Below, piece by piece: positions 28,118-34,013 of a stretch of DNA of 42,855 nt. Position 1 is the stretch's first letter, and each line of letters starts with the position of its first letter. Position numbers and translations under genes: made by a program. Where the stretch lies: contig CAMCYN010000007.1 in NCBI GenBank assembly GCA_945883955.1, forward strand, positions 1-42,855. The letters are read 5' to 3'. Under the pieces are notes generated by a model. The model was not told the origin of the DNA. It worked only from the letters and a program-made list of their open reading frames with translations, and did not search any database. This DNA comes from Akkermansia muciniphila. Lineage in GTDB: Bacteria; Verrucomicrobiota; Verrucomicrobiia; Chthoniobacterales; Chthoniobacteraceae.

Positions 28118-28440
28118 AACTCCTCCTCCACCGTCACCGCGCCAATCACGTCGCAACTGGCCGTTTTGAGTAACCGGGTAAAATCGTCCGCAGGATCCAT
28201 GCGATACAATCGACACTGCAACTCCTTCAAGTTCCCCTCCGCCAGCAACCCTGAGAAAAACGGGAATAACGTCCCGGACTCATACGGCACAGCGGAAACC
28301 GGCAGCGTCAGACTCACCGGTCGAGCCCCCGAGCGGGCTAAATACTCGAGGAAATAGCCGAATCGATACCCGCCGTTTTCCAAGCGCTCGATCCGCCCGG
28401 CAGACACTCCATTAACCAGAACCTTCCCGGATCGGCTCAT
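28114..28440 (-). CDS. hipS: HipS-like antitoxin (HipA N-terminal subdomain)
   Basis: A 108-aa protein from the ATG at 28440, with GGGAGGA six bases upstream. It matches the N-terminal subdomain of HipA as a free-standing protein: GKVLVNGVSAGRIER, then GYRFGYFLEYLA, the conserved PVSLTLPVS, LFPFFSGLLAEG, and DDFTRLLKTASCDVIGAVTV at the end. In E. coli HipBST this small protein, not HipB, inhibits the kinase by inserting a conserved Trp into its active site. The present protein has no Trp at all; Phe61 and Phe62 lie in the corresponding loop. The gene overlaps hipB by ATGA at its start and hipT by GTGA at its end. Confidence 0.85.
   Translation of the reverse strand: MSRSGKVLVNGVSAGRIERLENGGYRFGYFLEYLARSGARPVSLTLPVSAVPYESGTLFPFFSGLLAEGNLKELQCRLYRMDPADDFTRLLKTASCDVIGAVTVEEEL
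28120..28129 (-). promoter_or_regulatory. Strong Shine-Dalgarno for hipT inside the hipS end
   Basis: GGAGGAGGAG encodes the Glu-Glu-Glu tail of hipS and places a GGAGG seven bases before the hipT GTG. It decides the hipT start and couples its translation to hipS. Confidence 0.7.
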
Positions 28441-28703
28441 GGCGCGTCCTCCCGCACTTTGTCGAAGGAAACACCCGATGTCGGCCACCGGGGGCCAATG
28501 GTGAGTTCCAGCCCGAGACAATCCATCAGCTTTTCGAGTACCAGAAGGGACGGATTCCCCTTCCCCGACTCGATGTTGCTGAGCGTATGCACGGCAATCC
28601 CCGAGAGATCGGCCAAGTCCCCCTGTAAAACACCGAGCATTTTACGCCGGTCCCGCAGGCGGGCACCCACAGCAGCAGGCAGACACGATGTATCCCGTTT
28701 CAT
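28437..28703 (-). CDS. hipB: HipB-like XRE-family DNA-binding antitoxin/repressor
   Basis: An 88-aa protein with a helix-turn-helix of the Xre/Cro type at about 8-65 (VGARLRDRRKMLGVLQGDLA, then LSGIAVHTLSNIESGKGNPS). The remainder is short. First gene of the operon. Its start codon lies inside one arm of a 16-bp inverted repeat, so bound protein would block both promoter and start region. The gene has no Shine-Dalgarno sequence. In the known system HipB mainly binds DNA and strengthens the HipS-HipT complex; here the role as autorepressor is inferred from gene order and operator. Confidence 0.88.
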   Translation of the reverse strand: MKRDTSCLPAAVGARLRDRRKMLGVLQGDLADLSGIAVHTLSNIESGKGNPSLLVLEKLMDCLGLELTIGPRWPTSGVSFDKVREDAP

Positions 28704-28773
28704 TAAAGTGAATAAAACTCCCGCAACCCTCGGAAGTCAACAACACGCATTAACCAATATTCACTTTAATGAA
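28699..28773. promoter_or_regulatory. 16-bp inverted-repeat operator pair upstream of hipB
   Basis: TTCATTAAAGTGAATA (28699-28714) and its exact reverse complement TATTCACTTTAATGAA (28758-28773) are separated by 43 bp. The proximal arm contains the hipB start codon. A perfect 16-bp match is unlikely by chance in this GC-rich sequence, so these are probably HipB binding sites. Confidence 0.65.
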
Positions 28774-28860
28774 TCCAGGACGCGCTTGCAAACAGCTCCA
28801 CTCACGGCCGAGATCATCAAAGTCCTGATCTCGGGTAACCAGATCCCGCATTCTGGGCCG
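28750..28860 (-). pseudogene. Possible remnant of a PIN-like (DUF5615-type) toxin
   Basis: The end of the minus-strand frame reads RMRDLVTRDQDFDDL and closes with ARPGFIKVNIG before a stop. The DxDF motif after a hydrophobic strand, and the terminal strand with Gly, recall the end of DUF5615/PIN-like toxins. No start or N-terminal half is found. The distal operator arm lies in this frame. The match is weak and from pattern only. Confidence 0.3.
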
Positions 28861-28982
28861 AGCGCCGCTCGACCTGGCGTGTACCCCGAAAGTTAGATCA
28901 ATAGAGATTCCAACTGTTTGCTTGGCGCAAATGGCAGTTCGGAAACTTTGTGAAATCCCCCCCCGATCCACTGCACTCGCGG

Positions 28983-28998
28983 GGTTAACCTGTTAACC
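28983..28998. repeat. GGTTAAC-CT-GTTAACC inverted repeat
   Basis: A 7-bp perfect inverted repeat with a 2-bp centre, 38 bp upstream of the DUF1080 pseudogene start. It could be an operator for the former gene. Confidence 0.3.
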
Positions 28999-29035
28999 GG
29001 GGCTTCTATTGCTCCGGGTCAACTCTTCTCCCCTC

Positions 29036-29523
29036 ATGAATCTCGGATTCCCCTCTTCCTCGCCTATTTCGCTATTCCGCTCGTCGATCGCCCTCCTCGG
29101 AGTCGCAAACCTTTCCGCTGCGGACTCCACTCGCTCGGCGACGGTTGCCTCCGGGCCCTCTGTCACGGCGGCTGAACCTGTTCTCGAGCCGCTTTTCAAC
29201 GGCAAAGACCTCACCAATTTCAGAGCCGAGGAATCGAAAGATTTCTGGCGGATCGAGAACGGAATCCTCATTGGCGAAAACAATTCGGCCCTGAAGGCTA
29301 ACTATCTACCATTAAGGAATATCGCGACTTCGTTCTAGAATTCGATGTGCGCTGGAAAGGCACCTCAGAACGCGGGGTCGATACCGGCATCGAAATGCGT
29401 AAACCGAAGATCCAGCTCCAACTCGGCACCTCGGGAAGCCTGAACCCCGTACGGGCCTCGCGTTACGGATCCACGGTGCCCTCCCCTACTCCTCCCCTAC
29501 TCCTCCCCTACTCCAGCCGGTAA
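29036..29523 (+). pseudogene. Frameshifted, truncated DUF1080 (3-keto-disaccharide hydrolase-like) gene
   Basis: Starts with ATG and a signal-peptide-like segment (MNLGFPSSSPISLFRSSIAL). The frame reads the DUF1080 opening (LEPLFNGKDLTNFRAEESKD, then FWRIENGILIGENNSALKAN) and stops at 29338. In another frame from about 29302 the family continues (IKEYRDFVLEFDVRWKGTSE, then RGVDTGIEMRKPKIQLQLG), so a 1-nt insertion or 2-nt deletion lies near 29302-29311. The second half of the domain is missing: after about 29478 the frame enters an 11-bp tandem repeat at the end of the convergent response regulator. DUF1080 proteins are abundant secreted proteins in Verrucomicrobia and Planctomycetes. This copy is not functional as read. 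Confidence 0.8.
29481..29513. repeat. Three perfect 11-bp tandem repeats
   Basis: CTCCCCTACTC occurs three times in a row at the junction of the broken DUF1080 gene and the response regulator. The last copy supplies the regulator's TAG stop codon. Confidence 0.9.
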
Positions 29524-30197
29524 CCGAGCCCGTGTACCGTTAGCAGGTGGCGCGGCTCCGACGGTGTCCCCTCGATCTTCTGGCGTAACTTCACAATCAA
29601 CTGATCCAGCGTGCGTGTAGTCCCGTAGTATTCCACGCCCCAGACCTCGTTCAGAATCGCTTCCCGCGAAATGGCGCGCCCTCGCTCCCGGAACAAGAAC
29701 GCCAGCACCTTGAGTTCCCTCGGGGTCAGCTCAAACTTCCGACTCCCGAGCTGTCCGCGCAGCGCCCGGCAATCAATCACCACGTTCCCAAACGTGATCT
29801 CCTCCGGACAATCCGGCGCGACCGAATTCACCTCCACACGCCGCAGGAGCGCCTGTACACGGGCGAGTAGTTCCCTTAATCCAAAGGGCTTGGTCACATA
29901 ATCGTCCGCCCCGAGCTCCAGCCCGAGCACCTTGTCGATCTCCTGTCCCTTGGCCGAAAGCATCAGGATCGGCACCCGATTTTTGGCACCGCGAATCTCG
30001 CGGCAAAGGTCATACCCGCTTTTGTGCGGCAACATAATATCGAGAATCACCAGAGCCGGTGGAGTTTGCCGGAGCATCCGCAGCGCCTGGGCGCCATCGC
30101 CGCATTCACTGACCTCATACCCTTCATCCCGCAGCGCATGGCAAAGTCCCAACCGGATATGCGCGTCATCTTCCACAACCAGGATCTGCTTTTTCAT
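29508..30197 (-). CDS. OmpR/PhoB-family response regulator
   Basis: A 229-aa protein from the ATG at 30197. The 569-aa track ORF is an artefact that extends through another frame of the kinase. The receiver (1-120) has VVEDD at 7-11, phospho-acceptor Asp53 (LVILDIMLP) and Lys in YVTKPFG. The winged-helix output domain (about 130-225) has FELTPRELKVLAFLFRERG, TTRTLDQLIVKLRQKIE and VHGLGYRLE, typical of OmpR/PhoB. The start overlaps the kinase stop by 4 bp (ATGA). It is the last gene of a three-gene operon with a sensor kinase and a VWA protein. Family members bind tandem direct repeats with 11-bp spacing, and such repeats lie upstream of the operon. Confidence 0.93.
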   Translation of the reverse strand: MKKQILVVEDDAHIRLGLCHALRDEGYEVSECGDGAQALRMLRQTPPALVILDIMLPHKSGYDLCREIRGAKNRVPILMLSAKGQEIDKVLGLELGADDYVTKPFGLRELLARVQALLRRVEVNSVAPDCPEEITFGNVVIDCRALRGQLGSRKFELTPRELKVLAFLFRERGRAISREAILNEVWGVEYYGTTRTLDQLIVKLRQKIEGTPSEPRHLLTVHGLGYRLE

Positions 30198-32347
30198 GCG
30201 GTAACAAAGAGAGCTAACGGCAGGCGCAGCGTGAACACACTGCCGCCCCCGGCACGGCTCTGGTAAGTGATATCGCCTCCGTGTTCGTTGGCGTGCCGAC
30301 GTGCCAGCGTCAGCCCCAAGCCAGACCCCTGGATGCCACTCGAAAGCGAATCGTGGGCGCGATAAAACGGCTCGAATATTCGCCCTTCTTCTCCGGGAGG
30401 CACGCCGCCACCACGATCCAGCACACTGGCACACACCCAGTTCCCATCCAGGTTCGTATGCAGCTCGATCTCCTTTTGCGGGCCGGAATATTTCTCCGCG
30501 TTGGAGAGCAGATTGATCAGGATTTGGGAAAGCGCATCCGCATCGCCCATAATCCAGTACGGCCCGGGCTCCGCCTGCCACCGGGTCTGAAACCCGTTTT
30601 CCTGCAGGTGCAACTCCTGTCTCTCCCACAAGCCCGAGACCAGTTCGTGAAAATCCAGGCGGCTCTGGGGGTGCGGAGCGCGATTTCGATCCAGCCGGGC
30701 GAAATCCAGTACGTTGTTGATGAGCCGGGTGAGCCGCTCGGCTTCCACCAGAATGATCCGCAAATATTGCGTCCGTCTTTCGGGGTCCGTGCGGCCGCCC
30801 AACATCATCTCGGCAAACATCCGGATGGAAGTCAGCGGTGTCTTCAATTCGTGGGACACATTGGAAACAAAGTCCGCCTTCTTCTGCGCCAGCAACACCT
30901 GTCGCCGTGCATCCGCAAACACCAGCCAGCCGCCGCTGGTTATGGCCGCGAGGGCCGTCGCCACCAGCAGATAAAAGGTCCGGCGAACGGTCCGTGCGTT
31001 TTCCGAGAGTTGTTCCGGCCGTGCCAGATACAGGACGGCTTCCCAGTGGGGCAGAACTTCGCCGATCTCCGTGGCCACAAAGGGACGTTTCCAGTCGGGG
31101 ATAGACGCAGCGTGCTTCATTCCGACTACGGGCCGCGCCTTGTCGTCCAGCAACGCCATCAAAAATTCGCCGCTCCCCCGTCCTCCATACCCCGAGGCCG
31201 GGAATGCTTCCGCCCACAGATCACTCAGATTCGCCGCATCAATGACGCATCCAAACACCAGTTCCGGCGTCTGGGGCGGGCGCATCCACAGAATCAACTC
31301 CGGTCTGTCCTGCACAAAACGCGTGATCATACCTTCGGAACTGCCTTCGGTAAGTGCCCGGAAAGCCGTGGTGGCGGGAATCAGTTGCGAATAAACGGCG
31401 CGTTCGTTTGCGGCAATTAACTGCTGCGGCGCCACGTTTCGCGTCATGGGCATCGGCGCGGATTTTGAATCGGCCACCGCCGCCATTGCCGGCATAGCCC
31501 GGGCGGCAGAAGCCTGGGGCACTGGGTTGGCCGGCATCGGCGGTACCGCTCCGGGCGGTACAGCTCCAGACACGTCCTTGGCTCTGGAAGCGACCTCAGG
31601 GTTTTCCTTCGACGCCTTTGCTTTCGACATCATCGCAGGGGCCCCGCCTGAAACTCCTAGGACCTTATCCAACGCTTTGGCCTCCGCGACCATCGGAGCT
31701 TCGGATGGCTTGGCTAACTGCGAAACAGGTGCCTGTCTCTGCAAAGCTACGGATTTCGTTTCAAGCCTCCTGGACTCTGCGACTTCAGATTTCGCCAAAG
31801 CCTTTTCAATGGAAGATTCCCTTTTGCTTCCCACAAGAGACGCAACCCCAGTCAGCACCGAGGCTTCCGGAACACTGCCTTTTCGCAGCGCTTCCGGGCG
31901 GTTCAGATCGTCCAGCGCCACCCAGTAGACATCGGCGGACTGTCGATTGGATAAGAAGTCCCCGTTTTCGCGCAGGAACCGCTTCCAGTCTGGATGAGTT
32001 TCAGCCTCGGCTGGCATGGGAGAAAGCAGGCGCCCATCGGCTCCGAGGGAAAAGCCCACGGCATTTCTACGCCAGGCCGAGCTGAGAGCGGGCGCGAAAC
32101 TACCCGCTAGTTCCCGGGGAGAACGGGTAGCCAGCAATTGGCGTACAGTTTCGGAAAAAGCCCGGCGTTGTTCCTCAATCAAGGAGCGAACTGCCGTGGC
32201 CGCATTATCGGTTTCGCTCTGGTAAAGTTCGGCGGTACGAAGTTCGAGCACGATCTGCTGCTCCCTGGCGCTCTGGAGCGCGAGCCAGCCCAACAGGCCA
32301 CTCGGCAACAAAACCGCGATGAGGAAAATGAGGACGCTCTTTTTCAT
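30194..32347 (-). CDS. Membrane histidine kinase with large low-complexity sensor region
   Basis: A 717-aa kinase from the ATG at 32347 (MKKSVLIFLIAVLLPSGLLGW), a TTG-type extension being dropped. Transmembrane helix 1 is at 4-22. A long extracytoplasmic part follows, including an Ala/Pro/Met/Lys-rich low-complexity stretch at about 190-320 (GAVPPGAVPPMPANPVPQ). Helix 2 (TFYLLVATALAAITSGGWLVF) precedes the catalytic part. HisKA has the H box FVSNVSHELKTPLTS. HATPase has LINLLSNAEKYS, DRGGGVPP and GSGLGLTLARRH. Stop overlaps the regulator start (ATGA). The VWA gene is 81 bp upstream. The unusual linker may reach through the periplasm or bind the VWA partner; this is inference. Confidence 0.9.
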   Translation of the reverse strand: MKKSVLIFLIAVLLPSGLLGWLALQSAREQQIVLELRTAELYQSETDNAATAVRSLIEEQRRAFSETVRQLLATRSPRELAGSFAPALSSAWRRNAVGFSLGADGRLLSPMPAEAETHPDWKRFLRENGDFLSNRQSADVYWVALDDLNRPEALRKGSVPEASVLTGVASLVGSKRESSIEKALAKSEVAESRRLETKSVALQRQAPVSQLAKPSEAPMVAEAKALDKVLGVSGGAPAMMSKAKASKENPEVASRAKDVSGAVPPGAVPPMPANPVPQASAARAMPAMAAVADSKSAPMPMTRNVAPQQLIAANERAVYSQLIPATTAFRALTEGSSEGMITRFVQDRPELILWMRPPQTPELVFGCVIDAANLSDLWAEAFPASGYGGRGSGEFLMALLDDKARPVVGMKHAASIPDWKRPFVATEIGEVLPHWEAVLYLARPEQLSENARTVRRTFYLLVATALAAITSGGWLVFADARRQVLLAQKKADFVSNVSHELKTPLTSIRMFAEMMLGGRTDPERRTQYLRIILVEAERLTRLINNVLDFARLDRNRAPHPQSRLDFHELVSGLWERQELHLQENGFQTRWQAEPGPYWIMGDADALSQILINLLSNAEKYSGPQKEIELHTNLDGNWVCASVLDRGGGVPPGEEGRIFEPFYRAHDSLSSGIQGSGLGLTLARRHANEHGGDITYQSRAGGGSVFTLRLPLALFVTA

Positions 32348-32428
32348 TCCGCTTACCCACCCTGTGTATCCCAAAGCAAAAACCGGCGCGACTGGTTATG
32401 CATCGCACCGGCATTCGCTTTCACCGAA

Positions 32429-33769
32429 CTACTTAGAAAGGGGAGCGCGACTGGCGTTTTTGTCCTGAAAACTCTCGGCCTTCATCTGTTTGACCCTGCT
32501 TTTAGGCAGACTGGCTCCACCTTCCAAAAGCTCCACATCCTCCTCCAAAGCTCGGAGATCCGACGATACTGCGGCGGCTTGCGCAGATCTTGGCGCTGCC
32601 TTGTACGACGTGATCTGCTGGCGGATGACCTTCGCCGCTTCCTGGGGTTTGCCTTCCTCGGCCAGCTTTAGCGCACGTTCCTTGGCGTCCCGATTGCGCC
32701 ACACATTCGCTTCCTTCGCCACCTCGCTCTGGATACTCGCCTCGGATTTCGCCGTCTCCTCCGTGAACCGCACCACCGCTTTCTGCTCCTGTTGAGCCGA
32801 TTTCCCGCTCGCGCTGTCCTCGTACTTCAACTCCACCGCCGCCACCTCCGTCGATTCCGTCCGCCCCTCGGTCACTTCGCACCGGGCCAGAAACCGGCGT
32901 TTGAGCGTTCCGAAATACTCTGGAAGCGTGATCTCCGCCAGGTTGTCCCCACAGGCAATCTCTGGATGTCCCAGAATTTCGCGGATCCGAACACCCTTCG
33001 GGGCCTGGATTCGGATGGTCACGCTACGCGCCACAATGCTCCGGGCACTTCCGAGTTCGTCCTCAAAAATCTTCGGCAGCTTCTCCGAATCCTGGACATA
33101 ATAATAATTGGCGGCACTCGCCTCGGCCAACCCCGCCATGAGGTCTTCGTTGTAATCGTCCCCGAGCCCGATGGTCGAAACACTCATGCCATCCTGCCGA
33201 AGGTGACGTCCCAGATCCGTCAAATCCGAAGTCCGGCTGGGACCGACGTTGGCAATCCCATCGGAAAGGAGGATCACCCGGTTCACCCGCTCGCGGTCCA
33301 GATGTTTGCGCAACTGCTGCGCCCCAAGCTGGACTCCGCTGTAAATGGCGGTACCGCCTCCAGGCTGAATCCGCTCAATCCGCCGCTTGATGGCCTCCCG
33401 ATCCCTGGAATCGAGTTTTTGAGAAGGCACTAGCACCTCGGCATTGTTGTCGTAAACAATCAGGGAAACGAAATCGTCCGGGCCGAGCTGATCGATTGCG
33501 ACGCAGGCGGCTTGCCGGGCTTTTTCGAGTTTGGCACCGGCCATAGATCCGCTGCGATCCAGTACAAGGGCCAGGTTCATCGGGGTTCGCTGAGGCTGGT
33601 CTGGGCGACGCCCCTCCAGTTCAACCTGGACGAGGACTTCGCGGGAGGCACCGCGCACGAGCCATTCGCGTTCGGGAGCCACGCGGAGCGTAAGCGCGTC
33701 ACCGGCGGCGAACAGTGGAGTTCCGAGTGAGGAAACGAGGGCGAGTAGTGAAAGAAGGGAATTCTTCAT
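32429..33769 (-). CDS. Secreted von Willebrand factor A domain protein
   Basis: A 446-aa protein from the ATG at 33769, which opens a signal peptide (MKNSLLSLLALVSSLGTPLFA). The VWA domain (about 65-245) carries the metal-ion-dependent adhesion site DRSGSM at 71-76 and the later Thr (GGGTAIYSG) and Asp (LLSDGIANVG) loops, so it should bind a divalent metal. After it come a beta-rich region and a C-terminal helical, Lys/Glu/Ala-rich part. It is first in the operon with the sensor kinase and OmpR-type regulator. Being exported, it may be the signal-binding partner of the kinase or the regulated product. No catalytic residues are recognised. Confidence 0.88.
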   Translation of the reverse strand: MKNSLLSLLALVSSLGTPLFAAGDALTLRVAPEREWLVRGASREVLVQVELEGRRPDQPQRTPMNLALVLDRSGSMAGAKLEKARQAACVAIDQLGPDDFVSLIVYDNNAEVLVPSQKLDSRDREAIKRRIERIQPGGGTAIYSGVQLGAQQLRKHLDRERVNRVILLSDGIANVGPSRTSDLTDLGRHLRQDGMSVSTIGLGDDYNEDLMAGLAEASAANYYYVQDSEKLPKIFEDELGSARSIVARSVTIRIQAPKGVRIREILGHPEIACGDNLAEITLPEYFGTLKRRFLARCEVTEGRTESTEVAAVELKYEDSASGKSAQQEQKAVVRFTEETAKSEASIQSEVAKEANVWRNRDAKERALKLAEEGKPQEAAKVIRQQITSYKAAPRSAQAAAVSSDLRALEEDVELLEGGASLPKSRVKQMKAESFQDKNASRAPLSK

Positions 33770-33801
33770 GCCCCCGACGTTACCGGGCCGAGCTGGCGCG
33801 G

Positions 33802-33840
33802 TTGTCAGAGCGGGCTGCAAGTTTTGTCAAAAATTTGTCA
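33802..33840. promoter_or_regulatory. TTGTCA direct repeats with 11-bp phasing (Pho-box-like)
   Basis: TTGTCA occurs at 33802, 33824 and 33835, spaced 22 and 11 bp. TTGTCAAAAATTTGTCA strongly resembles the Pho-box form CTGTCAT-N4-CTGTCA. The site lies 33-71 bp upstream of the VWA gene start and is a good candidate for binding by the OmpR/PhoB-type regulator of the same operon. Confidence 0.55.
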
Positions 33841-33899
33841 GAGCCTGACGCACGGATCGAAGACCCGTTTCGTTTTGCACACAACGGATCTGGCCGATT

Positions 33900-34013
33900 T
33901 CAGCGAAATACGGGAAGCTCCTCGAACTCAGCCCGTAACACCTCTGCTCGGCGCACCGAATCCGCTTCGTTTTCCAACAACGGCACCACCGCTGAGCTAT
34001 CCCATAATTTCAC
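33900..34013 (-). pseudogene. Truncated VapC-like PIN-toxin N-terminus
   Basis: A 37-codon frame starts at a GTG that overlaps the acyltransferase stop (GTGA) and has GAGGGAAG just before it. It reads VKLWDSSAVVPLLENEADSV, which matches the first strand and first active-site Asp of PIN-domain toxins (hydrophobic-D-x-S-A-hydrophobic). It then stops at TGA after about 20 further residues, far short of a 130-residue toxin. No partner antitoxin is evident. It is either a dead fragment or a tiny uncharacterised protein. The stretch also superficially resembles a tRNA, which was rejected. Confidence 0.45.

Noticed and set aside
29508-31217. 569-aa response regulator as given in the ORF track
   Set aside because: The first 340 residues are an out-of-frame reading of the histidine kinase; the true start is the ATG at 30197.
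33900-34010. tRNA-like stretch on the minus strand (GATAGCTCAGCGGT ... GAGTTCGAG)
   Set aside because: The D-arm-like and T-loop-like words are present but the T stem does not pair, and no acceptor stem closes. The same bases read well as a PIN-toxin N-terminus.
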